From assembly GCA_946480475.1 (NCBI GenBank), contig CAMLJM010000019.1, positions 1 through 58,338 on the forward strand: a stretch of DNA of 58,338 nucleotides. Direction: 5' to 3'. Below, one piece after another: positions 44,371 through 52,766 of this stretch (position 1 is the first letter of the stretch; every line of letters starts with the position of its first letter). The position numbers were made by a program, and so were the translations under genes. Source of the stretch: an uncultured Alphaproteobacteria bacterium (GTDB lineage Bacteria > Pseudomonadota > Alphaproteobacteria > Micavibrionales > Micavibrionaceae). The notes under the pieces were generated by a model. That model ran no database searches, was not told the DNA's origin, and worked only from the letters and a program-made list of their open reading frames with translations.

Positions 44371-44395
44371 AAAACGCCCCATTACGGGGCGTTTT
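44371..44395 (-). terminator. bidirectional terminator near rpmE
   Basis: AAAACGCCCC and GGGGCGTTTT are perfect 10-base arms around ATTAC, with a T run on the plus strand. On the minus strand it lies 22 bases past the rpmE stop. Stem and loop nearly match the terminator at 43684-43711. Confidence 0.88.
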
Positions 44396-44416
44396 TGAAA
44401 TTTTACATGAAGAAGA

Positions 44417-44680
44417 TTACTTCTTCTCTTCTTTCTTGTCTTCGCCAACACCGGCGGAGAGGAAGGTGCCGAAGCGGCCTTCGAATTTTTTCAGCTGTTG
44501 TTTTTCAACAACCTTCTGGGTGCCGCCCTGCCATGCCGGGTGGTTCTTTGGATCAACGTCCAGGCGCATAACATCACCTTCTTTGCCCCAGCAGCTGCGG
44601 GTTTCGTATTCTGTGCCATCCGTCATTACGACTTTGATCATGTGGTAGTCGGGATGTTCTTTTTCTTTAGCGGCTTTCAT
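44417..44680 (-). CDS. rpmE: 50S ribosomal protein L31
   Basis: The 87-residue product is L31 of the alphaproteobacterial type: [20 protein letters not shown] (near 5-24), [40 protein letters not shown] and an acidic-basic tail. The four-Cys zinc ribbon of the canonical L31 is absent (one Cys only), as in other zinc-free L31 proteins. GGAG precedes the ATG by nine bases. It is preceded by noncoding DNA and followed by the bidirectional terminator. Confidence 0.97.
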   Translation of the reverse strand: MKAAKEKEHPDYHMIKVVMTDGTEYETRSCWGKEGDVMRLDVDPKNHPAWQGGTQKVVEKQQLKKFEGRFGTFLSAGVGEDKKEEKK

Positions 44681-44793
44681 GGCCTAAACTCCTATAATTC
44701 CAGACCGGTTTTTTATCGCTAAAGCCCCGGGATTTCAAGCTTTTTCTTAGGTTTAGCCTGAAAATAAGCAGATCAGGCTAAAATCATGGTTTT

Positions 44794-45243
44794 TCAGGCT
44801 TTTTCAACGCTCAGGCGTGCGCCATCAACCCCTTTGACCCGGACATTAGTTCCAGCGGGGAGAGTGTCCTGGCCCGTAACGGCCCAAACTGTATCCCCGG
44901 CCTTGATCTCGCCTTTACCGTTCTCTAACGGCTTGGTCAGGACAAAAACCTGCCCGACGTATTGCTGTCCGCGCTGGTTCAGGCCGTTATCTGCAACGGG
45001 GGCAGGGTTGGCTTTGCGGTATTTCGTCCAACCGACGACAGTCACAACTGACAAAATGGCCCAGACGGCAACGGCAACCGGCCAGCCCATAGTAGGGACA
45101 ACAAGTTTCGCCACACCCACAATCAGCGCTGAAATACCGGGCCATAAAAACAAGGTACTGGAGACCAGCATTTCAATGATGAGTAAAAGGCCGCCAAAAA
45201 TAAACCAGTGCCAGCAATTCATATCTGTAAATAATTCAGTCAT
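44794..45243 (-). CDS. NfeD-family membrane protein
   Basis: The 149-residue product has two or three hydrophobic segments (about 10-70, HWFIFGGLLLIIEMLVSSTL and PVAVAVWAILSVVTVVGW) and a C-terminal soluble OB-fold-like domain (GQQYVGQVFVLTKPLENGKG to VKGVDGARLSVEKA). This is the short NfeD type, which pairs with SPFH/stomatin proteins; here the SPFH gene lies two genes upstream in the same direction. It sits 14 bases after the 92-residue gene. Confidence 0.9.
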   Translation of the reverse strand: MTELFTDMNCWHWFIFGGLLLIIEMLVSSTLFLWPGISALIVGVAKLVVPTMGWPVAVAVWAILSVVTVVGWTKYRKANPAPVADNGLNQRGQQYVGQVFVLTKPLENGKGEIKAGDTVWAVTGQDTLPAGTNVRVKGVDGARLSVEKA

Positions 45244-45257
45244 GTCGTTCTCTTGCT

Positions 45258-45536
45258 TTAGGGCTGTGCCGGACGGGCGGGATAAATTTTAAGGACACGT
45301 GTAATGAAATGTGCCTTTGTGATCTCTGCCTGAAATTTATCGCCTACAGATAAGGCTGAAGCATCAAAGTTTTCTGTATCTGCATTTATGAGGTAGCGAT
45401 GACTTGTTACAGGATCATGCGCATATTTAAACTCCTGGCGCAGTGGGGGAGAATTTGGCTCCCCTCCATCATAAATTAGGTCAACAGGCTGGTCTTCTAC
45501 ATTACGTTGTGTGCCATTTCTTATTTGTAAACTCAT
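45258..45536 (-). CDS. 92-residue protein between SPFH and NfeD genes
   Basis: The product (SLQIRNGTQRNVEDQPVDLI...) has no signal peptide or transmembrane segment and looks beta-rich, with FKYAHDPVTSHRYLINADTE and ALSVGDKFQAEITKAHFITR. I do not recognise a family. A strong GGGGAGAG precedes the ATG at 45536, and the gene is tightly placed between the SPFH gene (15 bases) and the NfeD gene (14 bases), so it is very likely real and part of the operon. Confidence 0.75.
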   Translation of the reverse strand: MSLQIRNGTQRNVEDQPVDLIYDGGEPNSPPLRQEFKYAHDPVTSHRYLINADTENFDASALSVGDKFQAEITKAHFITRVLKIYPARPAQP

Positions 45537-45551
45537 AATGCTCTCCCCAAT

Positions 45552-46469
45552 TTATTTATGTGAGCTTTTTCCCAGTGCATCATTGACCAGTTCGGTAATG
45601 CCGCCAATCGAACCCATCACACTGCTGGAATCCAGCGGCATGAAAATCAGTTTCTGGTTCGTGGATTGTGCAAACTGGCCCAGCGCTTCAACATATTTCT
45701 GCGCCACGAAGTAATTCACTGCCTGTGTATTGCCGTTGGCAATAGCGGTTGAAACCATGGTTGTCGCATTGGCTTCCGCTTCAGCGGCGCGCTCACGCGC
45801 TTCCGCATCGCGGAAGGCTGCTTCCTTGCGGCCTTCGGCTTCTAGAACGGCGGCCTGCTTCTCACCTTCCGCCTTTAGGATGGCTGCTTCACGCAAGCCT
45901 TGGGCCTCAAGAATAACAGCACGCTTCTCACGTTCTGCCTTCATCTGACGGGCCATCGAGTCAACAAGATCACGTGGCGGACTGATATCCTTAATCTCGA
46001 TACGAGTAACTTTAATGCCCCATGGTGCTGTGGCTTCATCAACAATGCCTAGCAGTTTGGCATTGATCTGATCGCGCTCTGACAGCAATTCGTCAAGGTC
46101 CATCGAGCCCATAACCGTACGCAGGTTGGTCATGGTCAGGTTCAGGATCGCCAGTTCCAGATTGCGCACTTCGTACGCAGCCTTGGCGGCATGCATGACC
46201 TGATAGAATACAACGCCGTCAACCTGAACAAGGGCATTATCTTTGGTAATGACTTCCTGTGAGGGAACATCGAGAACCGTTTCCATCATGTTCATCTTGG
46301 CACCGATGGAATCGATAACCGGCACAATAAAGTTCAGACCCGGTTTCAGCGTCATTGTATACCGGCCAAAGCGTTCAACGGTGTATTCCATTCCCTGTGG
46401 TACGGCTTTCACACCTTTGAAAACCAGAACCAGTAAAACGGCGGCGAGTACGAAAATAAAACCTTCCAT
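45552..46469 (-). CDS. SPFH/Band 7 (stomatin-like) membrane protein
   Basis: The 305-residue product has an N-terminal transmembrane segment (residues 3-22, GFIFVLAAVLLVLVFKGVKA), an SPFH domain (GMEYTVERFGRYTMTLKPGL to WGIKVTRIEIKDISPPRDL), a long Ala/Glu-rich coiled coil (RAVILEAQGLREAAILKAEG and onward) and a C-terminal hydrophobic part. It is of the QmcA/stomatin type, forming membrane microdomain assemblies, and is normally partnered by NfeD, here two genes downstream. A GAAGGGGGA site precedes the ATG. Confidence 0.94.
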   Translation of the reverse strand: MEGFIFVLAAVLLVLVFKGVKAVPQGMEYTVERFGRYTMTLKPGLNFIVPVIDSIGAKMNMMETVLDVPSQEVITKDNALVQVDGVVFYQVMHAAKAAYEVRNLELAILNLTMTNLRTVMGSMDLDELLSERDQINAKLLGIVDEATAPWGIKVTRIEIKDISPPRDLVDSMARQMKAEREKRAVILEAQGLREAAILKAEGEKQAAVLEAEGRKEAAFRDAEARERAAEAEANATTMVSTAIANGNTQAVNYFVAQKYVEALGQFAQSTNQKLIFMPLDSSSVMGSIGGITELVNDALGKSSHK

Positions 46470-46490
46470 GATGTCCCCCTTCAGGTAGTT

Positions 46491-47582
46491 TTATGCGACT
46501 TTTGAAATTTTGCTGCTATCGGCCAGTGTCTTGCCAGTGGAGCGTAAGTCGGCGAAAGCTTCGCTCAAACGGATGACAACACCTTCTTCTGCAAGACGTA
46601 GCCATTTACGTGGATCGTATAATTTCTTATATGGCGTGCCATCATCAGGGTCGATCTGGTATTTGAACGCCTTGGCGTTGGCTTCAACGAACTTTCCGAC
46701 AGGCTCAGAGAAGGCAAATTGCGTATCCGTGTCGATGTTCATTTTGAACACGCCATAGCCCAGTGACTCTGTGATCTGGCCTTTGTCAGAGCCTGAGCCG
46801 CCGTGGAACACGAGGTCCAGCGGGTTTGCTGCTGTCTTATGCATCTTCTGTACGAGGTCTTGCGAGTTCTTCAAAATTTCCGGGCGCAGCTTCACATTGC
46901 CGGGTTTGTAAACGCCATGCACGTTACCGAATGATGCCGCGACAGAAAAATTGCCGAGCGGTGTCAGCAGGTCATAAGCCTTCAGAACGTCTTCAGGCTG
47001 CGTATACAGTTTTGCATTGTCAATGTCGTCGGAGCCAACACCGTCTTCTTCGCCACCTGTGCAGCCCAGTTCGATCTCAATGCTCATGTCGATCTTAGCC
47101 ATACGCTTCAGCAGGCGTGCACATTCGGACAGGTTGAAATCAATGTCTTCTTCAGACAGATCAATCATGTGCGATGTGAATAGCGGTTTGCCCGTTTCTC
47201 TATAGAACGCTTCGCCGTGATCCAGCATGGCCTCTACCCACGGTATCAGTTTTTTATTCGCATGGTCTGTGTGCAGAACAACGCAAACGCCATAATGTTC
47301 GGCTAGCAGGTGCACATGCTTGGCAGCGGATACGGCACCCAGAACTTTCGCCTGGAAGCTATCGGGCATGCCCTTACCGGCATAGAATTCTGCACCACCA
47401 TTAGAAAGCTGGATAATAACATCGGATTTATTTTTCGCTGCCGCTTCCAGAACAGCATTGATGGAATTGGTGCTGACCACGTTTACGGCGGGCAGGGCGT
47501 ATTGACCATCTTTGCAGGCTTTTACGAGGGCTCTGTATTCCTTACCCGTAACAACTCCGGGCTTCAGCGAGGTATGCGACAT
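46491..47582 (-). CDS. fbaA: fructose-bisphosphate aldolase, class II
   Basis: The product has about 363 residues and acts in glycolysis, gluconeogenesis or the Calvin-type cycle. It has the class II zinc site VVLHTDHANKKLIPWVEAML with HTDH, the metal-binding ELGCTGGEEDGV and FHGGSGSDKGQI region, and the family start LKPGVVTGKEYRALVKACKD. I start at the ATG at 47582, with GGAG upstream; the frame is open further to 47615 without a matching site. It is the long (E. coli FbaA) type. It is not directly adjacent to gap or tkt, which lie 2-5 kb away on the same strand. Confidence 0.96.
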   Translation of the reverse strand: MSHTSLKPGVVTGKEYRALVKACKDGQYALPAVNVVSTNSINAVLEAAAKNKSDVIIQLSNGGAEFYAGKGMPDSFQAKVLGAVSAAKHVHLLAEHYGVCVVLHTDHANKKLIPWVEAMLDHGEAFYRETGKPLFTSHMIDLSEEDIDFNLSECARLLKRMAKIDMSIEIELGCTGGEEDGVGSDDIDNAKLYTQPEDVLKAYDLLTPLGNFSVAASFGNVHGVYKPGNVKLRPEILKNSQDLVQKMHKTAANPLDLVFHGGSGSDKGQITESLGYGVFKMNIDTDTQFAFSEPVGKFVEANAKAFKYQIDPDDGTPYKKLYDPRKWLRLAEEGVVIRLSEAFADLRSTGKTLADSSKISKVA

Positions 47583-47656
47583 CAGTTTTCTCCAGTCAGA
47601 AATAATGAAGGCCACTATAGCAGTGGCCGGTGTTTTTTAAACAAGATTCCGAATTG

Positions 47657-47860
47657 TTAGATGGAAGGTGGAAGTGGCGCCTTCGGTGCGGCTGCTTCAA
47701 CACCAACGTCTGCTGGCGGGCTTGAGAAGGTGGCGAATGTGGTAGAGACGGCTTGACTAGCGCCCAAGTCGGCCGCAGGTGCACCGGCATCGCCACCGCC
47801 TATACAGGCTGCGGCGGCTGCTACGCATGCTGCTGCTACTCCACCTAAACTAAATCCCAT
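47657..47860 (-). CDS. small Ala/Gly-rich protein overlapping the regulator gene
   Basis: The 67-residue product begins GFSLGGVAAACVAAAAACIG, which resembles a signal or lipoprotein-like hydrophobic segment with two Cys, then becomes Pro/Ala-rich. AAAGGAAG lies just before the ATG at 47860, and the gene overlaps the end of the winged-helix gene by 11 bases, so it is likely co-translated. Function unknown. The absence of a proper lipobox and its short length make it uncertain. Confidence 0.5.
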   Translation of the reverse strand: MGFSLGGVAAACVAAAAACIGGGDAGAPAADLGASQAVSTTFATFSSPPADVGVEAAAPKAPLPPSI

Positions 47861-48410
47861 CTTCTTCCTTTACCAAAATCCCTTGTTCGACCAGATTATT
47901 GATGGCCCGATTTTCTGTAGACGTTGCTCCCCCATAAAGTCCTTCAAGAAGGTCTTGCCGAGAGGCGTTTGTCTTGTCGGCGACAGCTGCAACAATCTTG
48001 ATGTCACGTAAAGTCGGCTTGTGATCTTTGAAGAGCTTTATAAAGTGAATGAGGAAATTTTTCAAGCTCTTATGTGAAAAATCGAAATATTCCAGTGCAA
48101 AATCTAGGTTTTTCTTGGCATATCCCTCAATTTGTAAACGTACTTCGCGGCCATCAGTTCCCGGCATTCTGCGGATACACCCATAATCGTAAAGCCACTC
48201 TATATCCCGGTTCAGGGTGGATTTATCGGCCTTAAGGCGGCTGATAATTCCAGCCTGCGTCGTTCCGGGGTTTTCATCAATGTCAGCCAAAATAACAGCC
48301 CGCCGGACGGTTGAACCAGGCTCGCCACCAAGCGCATCGACCAAGTGGTCGATGATATAACCGATTTTGACGATGTTATCGTCCTGTGCGTCTTTGGCTA
48401 AGTTGTTCAT
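47850..48410 (-). CDS. winged-helix DNA-binding protein (MarR-like)
   Basis: The 186-residue product has a winged helix-turn-helix in its first part (about 38-90, RRAVILADIDENPGTTQAGI, ISRLKADKSTLNRDIEWLYD, CIRRMPGTDGREVRLQIEG) and what looks like a second winged-helix in the C-terminal third (about 130-185, LRDIKIVAAVADKTNASRQ then STENRAINNLVEQGILVKE). The paired arrangement is unusual for a single-domain MarR protein. It overlaps a small Ala-rich gene by 11 bases. Target genes cannot be inferred. Confidence 0.75.
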   Translation of the reverse strand: MNNLAKDAQDDNIVKIGYIIDHLVDALGGEPGSTVRRAVILADIDENPGTTQAGIISRLKADKSTLNRDIEWLYDYGCIRRMPGTDGREVRLQIEGYAKKNLDFALEYFDFSHKSLKNFLIHFIKLFKDHKPTLRDIKIVAAVADKTNASRQDLLEGLYGGATSTENRAINNLVEQGILVKEEDGI

Positions 48411-48532
48411 ATAAAATAATAATTTCCAGCTTTACGGATTTATTATAGGCCAAAATGTATAACATAACCTTGATGTCAAAACCAGTTTTTATGGTTAAGT
48501 ATTTGAAATTAAATAATTTTATATTTTTACAG

Positions 48533-48823
48533 TTAACGTAGCCGGTTCATAATGGCAGCACTGGAGGGAGGGAGAAATTGAACCCCGCGTACGCTTAAGG
48601 CTACACGCTGTGTTACGGACAGCTTAAATGCCAGACACAGATCCTGGTAACAACCCTCATTCAGGGTAAAGCCCGTAGAGGGGTCAACAAGACGCTCTCT
48701 GGTTATTTTGCCGCTGTAATCGCCGCCCGCAGCTTCGTTCAAGATCGCGTCGATTTTAAGCCTTGAAGGTCCATCAAGGCCGCCCGGAATTCTTAAACAG
48801 GTACTGTTCTCGATTTCTGACAT
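48533..48823 (-). CDS. small protein of unknown function
   Basis: The 96-residue product (SEIENSTCLRIPGGLDGPSR...) has no signal peptide or membrane segment. It ends in a conserved-looking stretch (LAFKLSVTQRVALSVRGVQF, LPPSSAAIMNRLR). I do not recognise the family. The Shine-Dalgarno is weak, so start and even coding status are less sure than for its neighbours. It lies in a cassette-like stretch with a regulator and a secreted protein. Confidence 0.5.
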   Translation of the reverse strand: MSEIENSTCLRIPGGLDGPSRLKIDAILNEAAGGDYSGKITRERLVDPSTGFTLNEGCYQDLCLAFKLSVTQRVALSVRGVQFLPPSSAAIMNRLR

Positions 48824-48930
48824 TCTGAGAATTTAACATATTTAATCTGGAGAAAAAAGCATATTTTATCGAAGGAATTTTTTGAACCGCTCGTAAATGG
48901 TCATCCAGTAAATTTAAAAGGAGGATAATT

Positions 48931-49494
48931 ATGGCGTTTCAAATAACTCAAAAATCACTTTATAGACACTTTGCCCTTATGGCAGCGGTATCGGCAGCCC
49001 CCGCATTTGCGCAGGTAGACGCGAATGCTTGTTCATCTCCCGATAGCCCGAAAGCATATTTCACATTTAACGATGGGCAGAACAAGGATACTGAGTTTAC
49101 TGTGAAGTCATGTGACCCTGCCTTCATCACACAAGCGCGGAAAATTCTATACGGCACCTATGAGGGCGGCGACACTCACATCCAAGGCGATGTGTATGAA
49201 GGAAGAAGAAGTTATAACAAAACATGGTCGTTTCATCTGAAGCCGCAGACGGTAAGATTTTTTGAAAACCAGATAGAGCTTTGCGATGGCAGGCCCCAGT
49301 ATGTTCAGGACAACCTGCAAGACTGGATTAATCAGAGCCGTTTATGGTGCTCTTGGTCATCAGCTCTGGTTCGTGAAGAGAACCTGACATGCCCCGCCCA
49401 GGAATATACCGAAGCACAATGTCAGGAATTCAAGGCGACACCCGGATATCCGGAGCAATTTCCTTGCCAGGCACGGCAATGCACGATGAAATAA
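48931..49494 (+). CDS. secreted protein with a BP74-like domain
   Basis: The 187-residue product has a signal peptide (HFALMAAVSAAPAFAQ). Its mature domain resembles BP74, a calmodulin-binding protein family known from Dictyostelium and secreted actinobacterial proteins. The matching stretch reads AYFTFNDGQNKDTEFTVK, KTWSFHLKPQTVRFFENQIE, LCDGRPQYVQDNLQDW and LWCSWSSALVREE. A C-terminal extension has four more Cys. GGAGG lies six bases before the ATG. I recognise the fold by these conserved Trp/Cys/Phe positions, not by a database search. Function in bacteria is unknown. It is convergent with gap, with a terminator between them. Confidence 0.7.
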   Translation: MAFQITQKSLYRHFALMAAVSAAPAFAQVDANACSSPDSPKAYFTFNDGQNKDTEFTVKSCDPAFITQARKILYGTYEGGDTHIQGDVYEGRRSYNKTWSFHLKPQTVRFFENQIELCDGRPQYVQDNLQDWINQSRLWCSWSSALVREENLTCPAQEYTEAQCQEFKATPGYPEQFPCQARQCTMK

Positions 49495-49502
49495 ATTCAG
49501 TA

Positions 49503-49534
49503 AAAATGGCGCTATCGAAAGACAGCGCCATTTT
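49503..49534. terminator. bidirectional terminator between BP74-like gene and gap
   Basis: AAAATGGCGCT and AGCGCCATTTT are perfect 11-base arms around a 10-base loop. The A/T ends give T tracts on both strands. It lies between the two convergent stops and probably serves both. Confidence 0.88.
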
Positions 49535-49556
49535 AGTTTCCATGTGCGGAAGGTGA

Positions 49557-50567
49557 TTACTTCAAGGAAGCCATCTTCACGGCTGTATCGAGCATACGGT
49601 TGGAGAAGCCCCATTCGTTGTCGTACCAGCTCATAACGCGCACGAGTGTGCCATCGATAACCTTTGTTTCGTTGATCGCAAATACGGAAGAGCGGGGATC
49701 GTGATTGAAATCGCCGGACACTAATTCCTCAGTGTAATAACCAAGAATACCTTTCAACTCGTTACTGTTAGATGCTTTCTTGATCAGCTCATTCACTTCC
49801 TCAACGGTTGTGGCACGTTTCGCTGTGAATTTGAAATCTACCAATGATACGTTCGGTGTAGGAACACGTGTTGCCACGCCATCCAGTTTACCCTTCAGGT
49901 CCGGCAGAACTTTGCCCACCGCTTTCGCGGCGCCTGTGGATGTCGGGATGATGTTTAATGCTGCGGCACGTGCGCGGTGTAGGTCTTTGTGGTTGGTATC
50001 AACAATCTTCTGGTCGCCGGTGTAGCTGTGGATTGTGGTCATGAAACCATTCTGGATGCCAATCCCTTCGTGCAGGACGGAAGCAACCGGAGCCAGGCAG
50101 TTTGTTGTGCATGATGCGTTGGAAACGATTTTGTGTTCCGCTGTCAGCTTGTCAGAGTTCACGCCGTAAACAACGGTGATGTCTTCATCTGTTGCCGGTG
50201 CAGAGATCAGAACTTTTTTAGCGCCTGCATCGATATGTTTCTGCGCACCTTCGCGTGATGTGAAGATACCGGAGCATTCGAAAGCGATATCAACGCCGAT
50301 GTCTTTCCAGGGCAGTTGTGCCGGGTCTTTTACCTGAACGCATTTAATACGGTCGCCGTTAACGATCAGCGTGTCGCCTTCAGTTGAAACTTCGAACGGG
50401 AAGCGGCCATGAACAGAGTCGTATTTCAGCAGGTGAGCGTTGGTTGGCAGGTCCGCCAAATCGTTAATAGCGACAATCTGGATGTCTTTGCGGCCAGATT
50501 CATACAGGGCACGAAGGACGAGGCGTCCGATACGGCCAAAACCACTGATGGCTACGCGTGTTGTCAT
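49557..50567 (-). CDS. gap: glyceraldehyde-3-phosphate dehydrogenase, type I
   Basis: The 336-residue product has the Rossmann start [20 protein letters not shown], the active-site [13 protein letters not shown] with Cys153, and the general base His180 in [10 protein letters not shown], then [12 protein letters not shown] and [13 protein letters not shown]. It oxidises glyceraldehyde-3-phosphate in glycolysis or the reverse. The start [12 protein letters not shown] follows CAGGAG. tkt lies further upstream on the same strand, but two plus-strand genes intervene, so gap is separately transcribed. Confidence 0.97.
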   Translation of the reverse strand: MTTRVAISGFGRIGRLVLRALYESGRKDIQIVAINDLADLPTNAHLLKYDSVHGRFPFEVSTEGDTLIVNGDRIKCVQVKDPAQLPWKDIGVDIAFECSGIFTSREGAQKHIDAGAKKVLISAPATDEDITVVYGVNSDKLTAEHKIVSNASCTTNCLAPVASVLHEGIGIQNGFMTTIHSYTGDQKIVDTNHKDLHRARAAALNIIPTSTGAAKAVGKVLPDLKGKLDGVATRVPTPNVSLVDFKFTAKRATTVEEVNELIKKASNSNELKGILGYYTEELVSGDFNHDPRSSVFAINETKVIDGTLVRVMSWYDNEWGFSNRMLDTAVKMASLK

Positions 50568-50763
50568 GGGAAAACTCCTGAACTGACAGATTTATGAAAA
50601 CATAAGAAAATTCGTAATGAAGATACTCGCTTGTTGCGCCGTGTCAATGAAGAAGCATGAAAAAGCTAAGCTCTATAAGGGCGAATTTAAAATTTAGGAT
50701 TTTTATTTATTTAAAACGCAAAGTATCGAAAATGGACAGCCTTAACAAAATAGAGAATGTAAA

Positions 50764-50778
50764 TGAGAATGATTTGCA
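50764..50778. promoter_or_regulatory. Fur-box-like sequence
   Basis: TGAGAATGATTTGCA fits the 7-1-7 Fur pattern at most positions and is embedded in a longer imperfect palindrome running from GAATG to CATTC (50756-50782). It lies 60 bases before the start of the plus-strand gene at 50839, as an operator would. The rest of the 271-base region between gap and that gene shows no other gene. Confidence 0.45.
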
Positions 50779-50838
50779 TTCAAGGGGCTGTAGTTGTAAA
50801 AAGGCCAAACTGAATTAACCCGGACCGAGTAATCGCGT

Positions 50839-52059
50839 ATGACCTCACTATCGCATCAGGCTATTATCGATACATTGCGCAACGACTTCCGGAATGAAGT
50901 CCAGACATTTCTGTCCAAAGCAGGTTTGGATAATGCGCCATCATTCCAGGTCGATCATCAGGATGCCAAGGCGACGCCGGTCTATATCCTGACAGGTGCA
51001 TCGTTTACGCCATATGATCATGCGAAACATGGCGATGAACCGACACATGCGTTTTGGGAAACGTCTATTGGGGGCCAGCGCTATGTGATGAATAATACGA
51101 CAGCTGTTTTGCAGATGCTGATGAACGATGGATGCCGCGTTTTGCTGCATACTCGAAGTGACATAAACCTAACAAAACAGCTGGTTAATAATCCTAATGT
51201 GCGCATCATCGAGGGCGACCTGGGCGAACCGGCCATTTTGCAGTCGATGTATCACGAATTGGCAAACATGGCTGCTGAACAGCCGATCAGCAATATTTCC
51301 ATGGCACTCTACCAGTCATTCGCCCAGAACAATGGCGAACCGTTCAAGCCTATGCATAAAGAGCCTGTAACAGAGGTCGAACGCGCGGCCAGTCGCCGTT
51401 TGCGTTTCGTCTATAACATGGCTGCGATGGGTTATGATCTATTGATGAACCGCGGCCTGAACGATCTGCGCATAGTTTCGCTGTCTGCTCTGGCGGCCAA
51501 CCGCGCCAGCTATGGCTTGCTGGCGGATGCCGCCGATAAATTCATGAATGAATTGGCGTGGCGTACATTCCATCTGGAATCCAATATTTCCACGGGCAAG
51601 CCTGTCAGCGTGTTCCAGATTAATCCCGGCATTACGACTGCTTGCGATACCTATCGTGATCCCCGCGCGATGAAAACCGTCCTGCAGGAATCTATTGCCG
51701 ATGGTTTCCCCTTGAGCGATGAGATTATTGACGGCATAGCGCCGATCCCGCAATTGAGTGCCCATGATGTGGCATGGATTACCAATGCATTGCTGCGCAC
51801 ACCTGAGGGCGCTAATCCCAACGACGGGATGCCGGAGAATATCAAGGCAACGCTCTATGGCGGATTTTCGCCGCAGGAATTGCGCCGCCGCCTGCTAGCC
51901 GCTATCACTATTGACGAGCAAGGTGCTAGCATTGATAACAGCAACCTGCTGCCCGATCACATCCTGACGCCTGGCACTACTTACGGCGCGCTGCCAAGCC
52001 CCTTGAAAAAAGGGACTTATAAACGCATATCCATGACGCCTAAAGGGCAGGAATTCTAG
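50839..52059 (+). CDS. SDR-like protein with degenerate active site, unknown function
   Basis: The 406-residue product has a Rossmann-like N-terminus (VYILTGASFTPYD near 48-60) and later NDLRIVSLSALAANRASYG followed by ADAADKFMNELAWRTFHLES (about 206-245), which recalls the Ser and Tyr-xxx-Lys region of short-chain dehydrogenases. Here Ala replaces the expected Lys spacing (YGLLA), so it may be inactive or changed. The C-terminal 150 residues are unlike SDRs. I cannot name the family. A Fur-like site is upstream and the next gene follows after 13 bases, so iron control of a two-gene unit is possible. Confidence 0.65.
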   Translation: MTSLSHQAIIDTLRNDFRNEVQTFLSKAGLDNAPSFQVDHQDAKATPVYILTGASFTPYDHAKHGDEPTHAFWETSIGGQRYVMNNTTAVLQMLMNDGCRVLLHTRSDINLTKQLVNNPNVRIIEGDLGEPAILQSMYHELANMAAEQPISNISMALYQSFAQNNGEPFKPMHKEPVTEVERAASRRLRFVYNMAAMGYDLLMNRGLNDLRIVSLSALAANRASYGLLADAADKFMNELAWRTFHLESNISTGKPVSVFQINPGITTACDTYRDPRAMKTVLQESIADGFPLSDEIIDGIAPIPQLSAHDVAWITNALLRTPEGANPNDGMPENIKATLYGGFSPQELRRRLLAAITIDEQGASIDNSNLLPDHILTPGTTYGALPSPLKKGTYKRISMTPKGQEF

Positions 52060-52072
52060 AGAGGAAGCAAGT

Positions 52073-52756
52073 ATGAGCCAGCACGCAGAAAATGTTGAGA
52101 CATGGGATAGCCTGGAAGGCGAGGAAAGCATGGCAGAAGGTCATGAGCCCGCATGGCATTCACTGATATCCTATGTACAGGAAAAAGATATATCCGGGAA
52201 GCGTGTTCTGGACTTTGGCTGTAACCGCGGTGGATTTCTCAAGGTTCTTTATCAGGCGTTGCCGTATAAAGATGCGCTCGGCGTCGATATCGCGGAAGAG
52301 TCTGTGGCTTACGCAAACCAGAACAAGGGAAAAACACCCTGCAGCTACGCGCATAGCCGCGCACTGGAGAATGAGAAGGAGGGATTTGACCTCGCTTTCT
52401 CTCACGAGGTTGTTTACCTGCTGCCCGATCTGCAGGCGCATGCAAAAGAAATGAATGCCGTTCTGAAAAAGGGAGGTGTTTACTATCTGGCTATCGGTGA
52501 ATATGCCGAAAACCCGCTATGGGAACGCTGGAAGAAAACGGTGGCTGAATTTTCGCCTGTGCCGCCGCAGACCTATTCGCTACAGGACATTGCGAAGACG
52601 TTCCAGAATAATGGCTTCAGCGTTTCCGTACGTAAAATGGTCAGTGATGGATTCTTGCCTTATGATGCCAGTGACGACAAATACCTCCACAATCCGATGG
52701 AGTTACTGGACTTCATGACCCAGTACATGATTCTGTTCAGGCTGGTGAAGGCTTAG
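52073..52756 (+). CDS. class I SAM-dependent methyltransferase
   Basis: The 227-residue product has a Rossmann methyltransferase core: GKRVLDFGCNRGGFLKVLYQ (motif I), LGVDIAEESVAYANQNKGK, FDLAFSHEVVYLLPDLQAHA and VLKKGGVYYLAIGEYAENP, then a C-terminal half rich in aromatic residues. The small-molecule or protein substrate is unknown. AGAGAGGAAG precedes the ATG. It follows the SDR-like gene by 13 bases and is convergent with tkt (10-base gap, with an AAGGCT/AGCCTT hairpin over the two stops). Confidence 0.9.
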   Translation: MSQHAENVETWDSLEGEESMAEGHEPAWHSLISYVQEKDISGKRVLDFGCNRGGFLKVLYQALPYKDALGVDIAEESVAYANQNKGKTPCSYAHSRALENEKEGFDLAFSHEVVYLLPDLQAHAKEMNAVLKKGGVYYLAIGEYAENPLWERWKKTVAEFSPVPPQTYSLQDIAKTFQNNGFSVSVRKMVSDGFLPYDASDDKYLHNPMELLDFMTQYMILFRLVKA

Positions 52757-52766
52757 GCGATTAGCC

